Source of the DNA: Rhabdochlamydiaceae bacterium
Lineage (GTDB): Bacteria; Chlamydiota; Chlamydiia; Chlamydiales; Rhabdochlamydiaceae
Assembly: GCA_019745395.1 (NCBI GenBank)
Contig: JAIETG010000021.1
Location: forward strand, 1-64,000
Length of the DNA: 64,000 nt
Direction: 5' to 3'
Positions 43,830 to 53,497 of the stretch are shown here, piece by piece (position 1 is the stretch's first letter; each line of letters begins with the position of its first letter). The position numbers and the translations under genes were made by a program. Below the pieces are notes generated by a model, which saw only the letters and a program-made list of their open reading frames with translations, was not told the DNA's origin and did not search any database.

Positions 43830-45668
43830 TCAACAGGCATTAATAATTTCAAGGGTTTTTTGTTGAAAGAGCAGCTGCTCTTTATGAGAGTTCATCTCTT
43901 TTAGGGCATCGTATTTTGCAAGTTCAGGTCCTTTGAATTTGTGCTTTTCTAGTAAGCGATTGAAAAGAGTGCGGTCTTTTTTAGGGATCTTTTTAAGGGT
44001 TTTCTCCCAATCATCTTCGTTAAAAGCTTCTAGTATTTGATAGGAAATTTCTTGAATGGCAAGGAACTCTTTGGCAATCGTTGGATCTTGTTTGAGCTTT
44101 TTTACCCAGGGACTGTCATTTTGATATTCGTCGGGGATCAGTAATAAATCGCTTAATGTTGTGGGATTGTTTAGAACATTTCTAATAGCGGCTCTTGCTC
44201 GACGGATATCGGATGGTTTGACATTGGCTTCAAAACGTTGTTCTTCGATTGCTCCAATTAATCCGAACTCTTCTCGAAAGAAGGATTCTAAATAAAGTTG
44301 TATTTCAATCGGATCCCCTTCCTTTTTTTGCTCTCCAAGGCGTGCAGAAAATTCTCTAAGAACGTCGGTTGCAATTTTTGCTTTGCATATTTCTAAAGTT
44401 GTGGAGTAGGGCATTCCTTGGGACTCAAAAAGCCTTTTTTCTAGAAGAAGATTGTTTACTGATAGTGTTGCTCGATCAGCACATGAGGTTAGAGCTTTTT
44501 TGAGCTCTGAGGATGCGATAGGACGAAATTCTACATGCTCCTGAGCAAATTTCATAATGTCTAGTACTGTAGAAACAAATGCGGGTCTGAGCTCCTCATT
44601 TTGAAAGTGGGCGGCATGCACCAGTCCCTTTTCATTGCTTGTGATCCAGGATACAAAGAGATGGAAAAGTTGAGGGTCTTCTTCGATCAAAGGTTGAAAA
44701 TCATAATTTGCTAAAAGGGGATCATCAGCGCATACGGAAAAAGCCGCTTGTAAAAGAACTTTGTCAATAAATTTATTTGCGTAAGGAGAGTTGTGGACTT
44801 CGGTATATTCTTGTAATTTGTGGAAAAAAGCGATTTGACGCGGCTTTTTTAAGAGGGCACTAAAAAACCTGAAAGACAACTCTTGATGTCCTGTTTTTAC
44901 AGCATCTCTAAAGAGTAGGGTTGAATTTGCGTCTGTAATGTGTGTTGTGCATATGGCGGATGTAAGAGATTCTATGATTTCAGGACAAAGAAAAGAATGG
45001 GGCTGTTCTAATGCAGAAAGATCTAGTGTGGATTTTGCATAATAAAATAGCCTGGTCAGAAGCAAAGCTCCCGGTTGTTTGCTTAAAAATCGAGTTACAA
45101 GCGTAAGGTTCAGTTGTTTAATCTCCAGGGGAAGGTCTTTAGGACTGAAATTGCTTAAAGCCGCGATAGATTCTTTAAGAACTTCAAAAATCACTGCAGA
45201 AGAAGGATCTTTAGAAAGAAATTTATCTGCAATGTTCATTTGGAGATTTGAGGGATAATTATACCTAATAGCGTGATTTAAAATCATTGAGAGGGACTCT
45301 TCTTTCTGGCAGATATGTGTCAGTTTTTCAAGAATATCTGAGCCCTCGGGGATGTGTGAATTTTCCGTGTCTGTATCTTTTATTACTAGGGAGTCTAGTA
45401 TTTTTTTTATCAAAGAAAAAGATTGAGGTCCCGAAGCTTTCAATAAAGCTTGTAAGTTTTCGTAGCTGGGATTTAATTGCATAAAAGATCGAAGATCTGA
45501 GGCTAGCAGCACTCTTTCCCCTTGAGCTCTTTTTTCGACTTTTCTTTTAACGATGCGAAATAGAGAGGAAACCCTATCTTCTACATTTGAGGTCGATTCG
45601 GATGGAAAAGAAGTGTTTATTTCTTCGTGTTTTCTTTTTCGATCGACGAGCATTGAAGAACCAATCAT
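43830..45668 (-). CDS. Helical protein of unknown family
   Basis: The product is up to 612 aa; the ATG at 45653 (MLVDRKRKHEE) is an equally good start. It is hydrophilic and almost wholly helical, with no signal peptide or membrane span. It starts with a basic cluster (DRKRKHEE) and carries many leucines, like the 878 aa protein at 22268, but I see no clear repeat. The family is not recognised. It lies downstream of a decayed giant gene on the same strand; an effector role is only a guess. Confidence 0.55.
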   Translation of the reverse strand: MIGSSMLVDRKRKHEEINTSFPSESTSNVEDRVSSLFRIVKRKVEKRAQGERVLLASDLRSFMQLNPSYENLQALLKASGPQSFSLIKKILDSLVIKDTDTENSHIPEGSDILEKLTHICQKEESLSMILNHAIRYNYPSNLQMNIADKFLSKDPSSAVIFEVLKESIAALSNFSPKDLPLEIKQLNLTLVTRFLSKQPGALLLTRLFYYAKSTLDLSALEQPHSFLCPEIIESLTSAICTTHITDANSTLLFRDAVKTGHQELSFRFFSALLKKPRQIAFFHKLQEYTEVHNSPYANKFIDKVLLQAAFSVCADDPLLANYDFQPLIEEDPQLFHLFVSWITSNEKGLVHAAHFQNEELRPAFVSTVLDIMKFAQEHVEFRPIASSELKKALTSCADRATLSVNNLLLEKRLFESQGMPYSTTLEICKAKIATDVLREFSARLGEQKKEGDPIEIQLYLESFFREEFGLIGAIEEQRFEANVKPSDIRRARAAIRNVLNNPTTLSDLLLIPDEYQNDSPWVKKLKQDPTIAKEFLAIQEISYQILEAFNEDDWEKTLKKIPKKDRTLFNRLLEKHKFKGPELAKYDALKEMNSHKEQLLFQQKTLEIINAC

Positions 45669-45761
45669 TGAATTTAATATGCCTTTTGTATGGAAAATTG
45701 GATGGAAGTCCGAAGATTATAGGCCAAAATAGCCGTTTTTATAAAGAAAAATTCCAGGAAG

Positions 45762-48531
45762 TTATGGAGTCGAAATTCCCCAGATACTTACAGCCTGTGA
45801 CCAATTTTTTTCTACTTCTTCGGGAGAATAGATTTTTCTTTGATTTGCCTTTAGAGCAAAATTTTGCTCAGAGGAAAGATGTTTATATTGAGAAGGCTTT
45901 AGTTTGTCGATATGTTCTAAAGGGATTTGTCTGATATGGCTCGGTTTTTTGAGCTCGGCAAACTTGTCTGGTTTTAGAAAAGGGATTTGGATGTCCAGGA
46001 GTTTGTCCAAATGTCTTGGATCTATTTCCTGTATTTGCTCTAGAGACAGGTATTGGAATAGGAGGGGTTCTAAGTTTTCAAGATCTTGGCTTGACATCCT
46101 ACGGATTTTCACATGTAGAGGCTCTTGTAGCATCGTTTGAACATAGGCGCGGGCATTTCCATGTTTTTGAGAAAAATGATCTTTGGTGCTGAGGAAAATC
46201 GCTTTTTGTGTGGGGTTGTATTCTGCCTTTAGACTTAAAAATCAGGAAAGGAGCTTTTTGTCTAGGAATTCGAGCATGACGGGGGTGAGTTCATGTTGTA
46301 ACAACGCTTGAACGTTGCCATTAAATAGGTTTACTTGCCAAAGAAGCATTTTGAGACCTTCTGTGTCTTGAGAGCTCATGTTTGGCGGATTTTTGACGTA
46401 AGAATGTCCATCTGGCAGAAAAAGCCACATATCTGATGGTTTTTTGCTTTCTAAATGATTTTGCCTCTAAAGAAGAGATCATTGTCGCTTTGAGTATCCC
46501 GTTTTCTTTAGTCACTAAAATTTGCTCTGCATGCTTTTGTTTTTTGGAGAAAACTGGTTGTAGCTTGGTAAGAGTGTGTGCAAAGTTGTTTGAAATTTGT
46601 AGGTTGTCGCTAAATAGTTTAAAATACTCTCTTGGATAGGTAAATCCAAGCTCTTTATTCGGCTTAAGTAATTCATTGAGGGGATGAATGGTTGGTATTG
46701 GACTTCCGTATGTGTACGGGATTGCTTTGCAGCAATTTTGGATTTTTTCTTGCTCCCATAAAACTTCTTTGAAAGGCTTTAGATAATCTCTCGTTTGATA
46801 CGATTGCAGCTCTTGTTGAAGTTCCTGCTCTAGTTCATTTTCTAATTCTTGGGCCATTTCTTGCGCTATTTCTTGCTGCAAAAATACCTCGATCTGGCTT
46901 TCTAGGTTGTTATTTTCTAGGTTTTTTACTTGAGATGGAAGGTATGAAGAGATGGAAATCTCATCGAGTTTCTTTTTTGCCAAATCTCTTACTGTCTCAT
47001 CACCAGTGAGTCTATGAAATAGTTCTTCTTGTTTTTTACGGTATCCTGTCATTACATCGAGTGTATCTTGCATTTCTGCAATTTCCCAGGGAAGATTCTG
47101 ACTTGTAGTGACGACTAAAACATCTCTAAATTGTTTCATTAATGCTTGTTGATGGGAAACGTCTTTACTTTGTAAAATTAGGTCTAATGCCACTTGCCTT
47201 AGGGCATTATCCACTTTTTGTTTATAGGTTCTAAATGCTAAATCAGCAAGCCGTGTTGCTTGATTATGGACGGTTTGTAGTAAAATCTCTTCATGCGTTG
47301 GTAATGCTTCAGATCCGGAAAAATGATGAGCCTCTTCTTTTTTGATCACATATTCGAGATCTCCTAGCCCGAGGTATCCGCGGTTTTGCAGCATCCCTTG
47401 TAAAAAGGTTCTTAGCGTCGTCTTGTGCCCAACAGAAATTGCATTGATCGCATCAGGGTTTTGTACCACATCAGTTGCTTCGCAGTGGTATTCATCGTAG
47501 TACACAAAAGTGGATTTAGGATTGATCCCATATTTGGCAATTTCTGTTTTCTGAGTGCTTCCAATCAAAATAGGATCATTTTCAGATCCTTTTTTGATAG
47601 CCATTAAAACTGCTGGCGCAGTGGGGTCTTTAGGAGGCCGTCCAAAATAAAGAACGGTTTGAATTCGATCATCTTGTTTGTAATGTTCTAAAATACCCTT
47701 AGCAACGAGGAAATTGCTGGTTTCTTTGAAAAACCCGGCGCTATCAATAAATCCGTGTAATTTGTTTTTTCTTAAGTTATCCATGCCGTCTAATATGTTA
47801 CCTAAAGCGGCTTGTACATTTGTGGAAGAAATACTGTGGATTGAGTGAGGATTTTCTTGGGCTCTTGCAAGTAATTCGTAGGCAATGCGCCCTTCTGTTC
47901 CTGCATCTAAATAGATGTTGTCTTGCAAGCTTTTAGGGTTGAGCACTCCATTACCAGGAGTTCCTGAAAAGCCTCTTTTGGTCGATAGCTGCTCAATAAA
48001 GCTTTGCGAGTTGCTGCGAACGTACGAAAGGTAGGATCCTACAAGCTGACAAATAGTGTTAGATTCTAGCAGCAGATGGTTTTCAGAGTTTTGATTGACG
48101 TACTCAAGAGCTTGTTGTAGCTTTTGCACCTTATCGAGGTCGTTTAAGGAAATGCTTGTGATTTCCTGGAAAAGTTTATTATCTGGAGTTTCCTCAATAT
48201 GCATATCGTGCAGCGTGGCGTATTGTAGTGCTGATTGTAACTGCTCCTCGAGGGATTGTAGGTCTGTGGAATTTTCTAAAAGATTGGAGGCTAGAGCTTG
48301 CGCAAAGGCGAGGCTTTCTGCGATTGCTATCAGATGTTTATTAGAAACTGACGGGTTAGTGCAATGTTCCGCTAAAAACACGTGAGCTCTTTTTGCTTTG
48401 ATAAGCGCTCGGTAAGCTGTTAGTTGCATTTTTTGCTGAAGCGCTACCAGATGCTTACGGTCATGAGATCTTGTAGCGCTTATTATGGCATCTAAGATTA
48501 TGGAGGCTTTTTTTATGAGCTTTTTTGATCG
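45762..48531 (-). pseudogene. Decayed 3' part of a giant DUF3638/DUF3645-type gene
   Basis: The main frame (48429-46321 as listed from an ATG) already reads as coding from just after the OPT gene stop at 48531 (for example SHDRKHLVALQQKMQLTAY) without any ATG, GTG or TTG, so the 5' end is lost. The protein has features I know from DUF3638/DUF3645 giants: GFSGTPGN, HGFIDSAGFFKETSNFLVAK, and FVYYDEYHCEATD followed by TTLRTFLQGMLQNRG. A run of six A (minus strand, 46445-46440) marks a frameshift to PSDMWLFLPDGHSYV. That frame then meets TGA at 46242-46244 and continues openly to 45762. Truncation, one frameshift and one nonsense codon make it a pseudogene. Family assignment is from memory of the motifs. 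Confidence 0.7.
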
Positions 48532-50562
48532 TTACTTTTCATCTGGAGCGCAGTGGCATGCTGCATAGTAGAGCCAATAGAGAAGCCCTACTGTCACAAC
48601 TATACTAAGACCAATAGCGTAAGGAGTGAATGTAGCAGATATAATACTGAGCACATCTGTGGATTCACTTAAGGCAAAAGGTATCGCTAAAATAACGCCC
48701 ATAAGAGCTGACCCTGCAACTAGACCGCAGGCTAAAAGAAGTGCTTTTTGTTTGTGTGTTTCAATCCGTGTGTTTGTGAAAAAGGAGGGTCTGCTCAGGT
48801 GCTTTTTACGATAAAAGAGCGTTACAATATAGGCTATAAATGAACCTAATACCATAGGTGTTGTAGCATCTAAGGGAAGGTAAATTCCAAGGCCGATAGC
48901 AAGTACGATGACATGTAGACCTTTGCGTTTTAAAAAGTGATTGGCCATTAAAAAAAACAGCGCAATGCCAAAACCCGCCCACAAAAGAGGCCATGGTAGT
49001 TGATGGGTAAAAACAGCTTCCGTAACAATGGCCATCATCGCAGCTTGAGGGGCGCTTAAAGATTGCGATGGATCCATGCCCGGACGAGGATAGACCCCAG
49101 CCATTCCATAGGCATTGAAAAGAAGCTCTAAAATCAAAGGGATTACAAGTGCTGAAGCTAAAACTCCTAAAATCAGCATCACTTGCTGTTTCCAAGGAGT
49201 TGCGCCTACCATTTTTCCCGCTTTGAGATCTTGTATGGTGTCAGTTGTAATGGCAGCTGCGCAAGATATGATTGCAGAGAGAATGATCATAATGGCTGCA
49301 GGACCAAAATTAGAATGCTCTTTTCCTATAAAATAATCGCTTCCTAAGAAGATGATCAGCAAGAAAGATCCAATGATTAAGGATCCAAGCATCATGGCCG
49401 ATAACGGATTGTTTGTAGATCCTACAAGCCCTGCAAAATATCCGCATAGGCAAGAGAATACAAAGCTTGCAATGAAGGCAAACACTACGCAAAAAGCAAG
49501 CACAAGCATACTATGCGCCGTCCCGAGGGGGATGGCTTCATGGAGGTGGTAGCGAAGTAAGAAAAACAGGCCTACAAAAGAAATGACCCCGATCCATCTA
49601 GTAGTTTTTTTAGACATATCAAGTTCTGTTCTGATGGGCTTTTGTGCAAGTGTTGGGGATGTTTTATTGGACTTTAGCATTTGTTTTAGTCCCATATAAA
49701 ACGGCTTTAAAAAATGAAACAGTGTAAGAATCCCTCCTAATAACATCACACCAAGGCCGATGTATCGAAGATCTGTACGCCCTGCTCCATTTGCAAAATC
49801 ATCCGCAGCGCCTGTGAATCCTTGCACATGGCTGAGTATCGGCATAGCTATACCCCATCCTGCAATAATTCCTATTAATATGCTCATTCCTACACGAACG
49901 CCGATGATATAGCCTGCAGCGATCAGAGCTGGAGAAAATCCCATGCCTCCTCCAACTACATAACTGCCCATACTACTCCATTTGGCGAAGCTGTCGGATA
50001 AGACTTTAAGACCAGACTGAGCAAAACTAATAATCCCTCCTACGATACCTCCATGGACTAACGCTCCCATTCCTGTAGCGTTGTCAGCGCTGGCTTTTAG
50101 AACATGACCGATTGCGACGCCCTCAGGAAAGGGGAGCTGGGGGTTGTTTAAAAGGATTCTGCGAATGGGAATAGAGCATAAGACTCCGATCACGCCTCCT
50201 AAAGAAGCAATGATCACGCTATCCCAATAATGAAAGCTTTTCCAGTAAGAGATTACTAAAAGAGCTGGGATCATATAGATCATGCCAGCAACTAAGGCTT
50301 CCCCTGCAGAGGCAGCAGTCTGGACAATGTTATTTTCTAAAACATTAGAACGTCTGAAGAATTTAAGGATTCCCATGGATATCACAGCAGCAGGAATAGA
50401 AGCTGAGATCGTAGTTCCAGCCTTTAGGCCCAAATAAGCGTTAGAGGCTGCCAGAACTAAAGCGAGAATAATTCCTAGAACTACAGCCTTGATCGTAATT
50501 TCTGGAAGGTTTGTTTCTGCAGAAATCAATGGCTTTTTGTCTTCTATGTCCTCGCCTTTCAT
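48532..50562 (-). CDS. OPT family oligopeptide/metal transporter
   Basis: The product is 676 aa with about fifteen membrane helices. NAYLGLKAGTTISASIPAAV at about residue 38 and NPQLPFPEGVAIGHVLKA are typical OPT motifs, as are the many glycine-rich helices. OPT proteins import oligopeptides or metal chelates with protons. I chose the ATG at 50562, supported by AGGAG and AGG in the 12 bases upstream, rather than 50589, where the site overlaps the start. The stop is directly followed by the frame of the decayed DUF3638-type gene. Confidence 0.85.
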   Translation of the reverse strand: MKGEDIEDKKPLISAETNLPEITIKAVVLGIILALVLAASNAYLGLKAGTTISASIPAAVISMGILKFFRRSNVLENNIVQTAASAGEALVAGMIYMIPALLVISYWKSFHYWDSVIIASLGGVIGVLCSIPIRRILLNNPQLPFPEGVAIGHVLKASADNATGMGALVHGGIVGGIISFAQSGLKVLSDSFAKWSSMGSYVVGGGMGFSPALIAAGYIIGVRVGMSILIGIIAGWGIAMPILSHVQGFTGAADDFANGAGRTDLRYIGLGVMLLGGILTLFHFLKPFYMGLKQMLKSNKTSPTLAQKPIRTELDMSKKTTRWIGVISFVGLFFLLRYHLHEAIPLGTAHSMLVLAFCVVFAFIASFVFSCLCGYFAGLVGSTNNPLSAMMLGSLIIGSFLLIIFLGSDYFIGKEHSNFGPAAIMIILSAIISCAAAITTDTIQDLKAGKMVGATPWKQQVMLILGVLASALVIPLILELLFNAYGMAGVYPRPGMDPSQSLSAPQAAMMAIVTEAVFTHQLPWPLLWAGFGIALFFLMANHFLKRKGLHVIVLAIGLGIYLPLDATTPMVLGSFIAYIVTLFYRKKHLSRPSFFTNTRIETHKQKALLLACGLVAGSALMGVILAIPFALSESTDVLSIISATFTPYAIGLSIVVTVGLLYWLYYAACHCAPDEK

Positions 50563-51106
50563 AGAACCTAATCTCCTGTTTTTTTTCATCCTAGCAGCGA
50601 GACTTTCCTTTGTCTAGGTCTTTTCAAATTTTTTTTATCTAAAAGAGGGGGGGGGATTGCGGCTAGTGGGAAGTTGCAGAAGTAATCTTTTTGTTTATTC
50701 ATATTGAGAATTTATTAAGCTAAAGATGAGATCAACGCGCACTAGGATGTGGGATAAGAGCTCTGGTGTACTTTGCGCTTCATCACAGATGGCACCTTGT
50801 GGATAGTTTTGTATAATGCTTTTGGGGCCTACACAGTAGCAGTTGTGTGCTTTATTACAAGGTCTTGAAGATGTGTGAATAATATTCTCTGGAATATAAG
50901 CCTCCGATAATCTGAAGTTGAGTTTTGGGTCGATTTTTTACCGCTTAAAAGCGCTCAAAAAATGTGAGTTTTTTCATTGGTGAAATTTTGATTTTTTACA
51001 ATTTTATATATAGTATTATTAATTTTAATTTCTCTTTGAGGGAAAGTGTGTGAATATAAAAGCTTAGCGTATATAAATAGTGGAGAGTTAATTATTTGAG
51101 GGTATT
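50563..51106. other. Divergent intergenic region with a C9/G9 tract
   Basis: About 540 bases between the OPT gene and the kinase-like gene. A run of nine G (C on the minus strand) lies at about 50647-50655, some 85 bases before the OPT start. Near 50941-50980 are short imperfect inverted repeats. The right end is AT-rich and holds the promoter at 50988. No coding frame or RNA is recognised. Confidence 0.45.
50988..51016 (+). promoter_or_regulatory. Possible promoter of the kinase-like gene
   Basis: TTGATT at 50988-50993 and TAGTAT at 51011-51016 are 17 bases apart in an AT-rich stretch. The -35 box is identical to that of the promoter at 5525. The -10 matches the consensus at four of six positions. 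Confidence 0.35.
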
Positions 51107-51991
51107 GTGGAAGCAACAGGAACTTGGTCCTTAGCTGAATATAGTTCTTCTTCTGGAGGGGATTCCGGAGTTCATGAACAAGACTTGGAAATTCAAAATA
51201 TTTTTCTAAGGTCTATGAGTTTTATCGATGAGGGGACTGTTTATGGCTTTGATAGGGCAAGGTCTGGAGCTACCCCAGTCTATTACTCTCCCGATAGAAG
51301 CAGTGTATTAAAACTGAGTAGAAGTGCTAGTACCGAACGTCTGAGTAAGATGGAGCAAGCGAAAGCGTTATGTCAAGAAATGAACTTAACTCATATAACG
51401 ATTCCTTCAGCTTGTGCATATAAAGAATTTTTAGTTGAGCAGTGTGTTCCACTTGCAAAAGATATAAGTTCTCCAGCTCAAATTCGACTCTACTTACTCA
51501 ATAAGGAAAAATTTGCAGAAGCTGCAAGAGAGCTGGCTAGACTTTTTTGTTATGTCCGTATTGGAGATTTAGTTGATGATGATAACAAAGTTAAATATGA
51601 CAATATTCCTTTATATATAGATCCAATAACTGGAGAGGGGAAAGTTGCTCTTATTGACCTAGAGGAATTTAGATTGGAATCTAATACTCGGTCTTTAAGT
51701 GCTTTCGAGCTTTTTACTGGGGAAGAAGAAGAGGAGGAAGACAGTATGTTCCCAGCTTTTTTAAAAGGTTGTTTCGTTTCAGAACCTCAAAAGTTCTCTC
51801 CAAAGTTTCCCGTAGATCCTGTGATATTTCAACTTTTCCCAGATCACTTCAATGAAATCATGGAAGAGTTAGAGAAAATTCATTCTGATATAGAAAATTA
51901 TCGTGATAGTTTTCAGTCTATATGTGACAGCACTCTTTCATATTTTGAACAGTATCATGGAATTTCAGAATTCAAACCTTGGGAATCCTAA
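51107..51991 (+). CDS. Kinase-like protein of unknown family
   Basis: The product is 294 aa. GTG 51107 has GAGGG four bases upstream. The layout suggests a protein-kinase-like fold: YYSPDRSSVLKLS (strand with a lysine), an alpha-C-like helix with EQAKALCQEM, a hinge-like FLVEQCVPLAKDI, then a loop IGDLVDDDNKVKYDN and LIDLEEF in place of the HxDxxxN and DFG motifs. The canonical HRD is not exact. The N-terminus is serine/glycine-rich and there is an acidic EEEEEED run near 215. A translocated effector kinase is possible; function is not shown. It precedes murF by 78 bases. Confidence 0.5.
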   Translation: MEATGTWSLAEYSSSSGGDSGVHEQDLEIQNIFLRSMSFIDEGTVYGFDRARSGATPVYYSPDRSSVLKLSRSASTERLSKMEQAKALCQEMNLTHITIPSACAYKEFLVEQCVPLAKDISSPAQIRLYLLNKEKFAEAARELARLFCYVRIGDLVDDDNKVKYDNIPLYIDPITGEGKVALIDLEEFRLESNTRSLSAFELFTGEEEEEEDSMFPAFLKGCFVSEPQKFSPKFPVDPVIFQLFPDHFNEIMEELEKIHSDIENYRDSFQSICDSTLSYFEQYHGISEFKPWES

Positions 51992-52018
51992 GAACTTCAT
52001 ATTTCTAGATCTTTTTAT

Positions 52019-52037
52019 GGCGCTTTTAGTGCGTTTT
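52019..52037 (+). terminator. Weak terminator before murF
   Basis: GCGC and GTGC around TTTTA form a short stem with one wobble pair, followed by six T residues. It may partly separate the kinase-like gene from the murF operon. Confidence 0.3.
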
Positions 52038-52069
52038 TTGTAGCCTGTTTTTTTGCAAGGAGGCTTTTT

Positions 52070-53425
52070 ATGGAAAAGATGCATTTGAAACAAATGGCCT
52101 ATGTTTTAGGCGGAGATCCTTTGCCAGATCTTCCCATAGAAGGGTTTGCAGTAGATAGCAGGCTTGTTTTACCAGGCTCTGTTTTTTTTGCTTTGAAGGG
52201 AGCTCACTCTGATGGGCACTGCTTTTTAGAAGAAGTAAAAAGAAAAGGGGCTATTTGCGCCGTAGTTTCCAAAGAATTTTCTCAAGAGATTCCAGGGCTT
52301 CTTCTTTTAAAAGTAGAGGATGTACTCGCATCTCTACATAAACTTGCTACTTGGAAGATGTCCCAGAAAAAAACTCGATGTATTGCTGTAACAGGCTCTG
52401 TTGGTAAAACGACTACCAAAGAGTTTATCTCAACTTTATTAGAAGGTGCCTTTACTGTACAAAAAACTCCGGGAAGCGCTAATTCTCAGATCGGTTTTCC
52501 TTTGAGCATTTTAAATGCAACAGGAGAAGGGGAGTTTTTTGTCACCGAGATGGGGATGAGCGAAAAAGGAAATATCGCCAACTTGATCAAGATTGCTCCT
52601 CCAGAATTTGTGGTAATGACAAAGGTCGCTTTAGCTCATTCTCTTTTTTTCCCAGGCGGATTAGAGGAGATTGCTGAAGCAAAAGCAGAAATCTTATCGC
52701 ATTCTCATACGAGAAAAGCGTTTATTCATATGCAAGCAAGACAGTTTCCCGCTTTTCAACAGCAAGAATATTTTGAAAAAGTGTTTTATGGGCTCTCCTC
52801 AGATGAGTTTGTGCAATCAGGAGACGTGTTATTGCAACAGGCTATAGGTTGTTTTTATGTGGAGAAAGAAAGAGATCGACTAACAAAAAATTTCGCTCTT
52901 CCTTTTACGGCTCGCCATCTTTCAGAAAACTTTTTAGTGGCAGCTTTGGTGGCAAGAGAAGTTGGCATGTCCTGGGAGCAGATCTTTGTTCAAGCGCAGC
53001 TTTTAGCTCCTTATAAAATGCGTTTTGAGGCTGTTCCTAAAGATGGAGTCTTGTATATCAATGATGCGTATAACGCCAATCCAGAATCGATGAAAGCCGC
53101 TTTGCAAAATCTTCCAGCTCCTCAAAAGGGAGGGAAGGTGATTGCTGTGCTAGGAGAGATGCGAGAGCTGGGAGCCTTTTCTCAGGCAGCGCATCAAGAA
53201 ATCGGAAAGATTGCAGCAAGTCACGCAGATCTTCTCCTTTGTTTAGTCGGCGATGCTGTTCATATGGGAACGGAGTTTTCTAAATCAGGAAAGCCTTCGC
53301 AGTTTTTTTTAACGCTCAAAGAATTGCAAAAAGAACTTCTTTTGCAAGTGAAACCAGGTGATGTTGTTTTGGTTAAGGCTTCTAAGTCTTTGAAGATGTG
53401 GGAAGTGTTAGAAGAGATCGTTTAG
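52070..53425 (+). CDS. murF: UDP-N-acetylmuramoyl-tripeptide-D-Ala-D-Ala ligase
   Basis: The product is 451 aa. The ATP loop is CIAVTGSVGKTTTKEF near residue 105. FAVDSRLVLPGSVFFALKG at the N-terminus and YINDAYNANPESMKAAL in the C-terminal domain are typical of MurF. It adds D-Ala-D-Ala to the muramyl tripeptide in the cytoplasm, the last soluble step of precursor synthesis. AAGGAGG precedes the ATG. It is the first gene of the peptidoglycan/division operon. Confidence 0.9.
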   Translation: MEKMHLKQMAYVLGGDPLPDLPIEGFAVDSRLVLPGSVFFALKGAHSDGHCFLEEVKRKGAICAVVSKEFSQEIPGLLLLKVEDVLASLHKLATWKMSQKKTRCIAVTGSVGKTTTKEFISTLLEGAFTVQKTPGSANSQIGFPLSILNATGEGEFFVTEMGMSEKGNIANLIKIAPPEFVVMTKVALAHSLFFPGGLEEIAEAKAEILSHSHTRKAFIHMQARQFPAFQQQEYFEKVFYGLSSDEFVQSGDVLLQQAIGCFYVEKERDRLTKNFALPFTARHLSENFLVAALVAREVGMSWEQIFVQAQLLAPYKMRFEAVPKDGVLYINDAYNANPESMKAALQNLPAPQKGGKVIAVLGEMRELGAFSQAAHQEIGKIAASHADLLLCLVGDAVHMGTEFSKSGKPSQFFLTLKELQKELLLQVKPGDVVLVKASKSLKMWEVLEEIV

Positions 53426-53497
53426 GATTTGAGTTTTTAGTCATCTCTCTTTAAGATCATGGTAGCCCGTTAACTTTTATCATTGGAATTTTTCATC

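Noticed and set aside
46436-46639. Plus-strand short frame inside the DUF3638-type remnant
   Set aside because: It is antisense to recognisable coding sequence and has no ribosome binding site.
48440-48482. Terminator of the OPT gene formed by AGCGCTAC/GTAGCGCT
   Set aside because: The stem is eight perfect pairs but no T-tract follows on the minus strand, and the frame across it looks coding.
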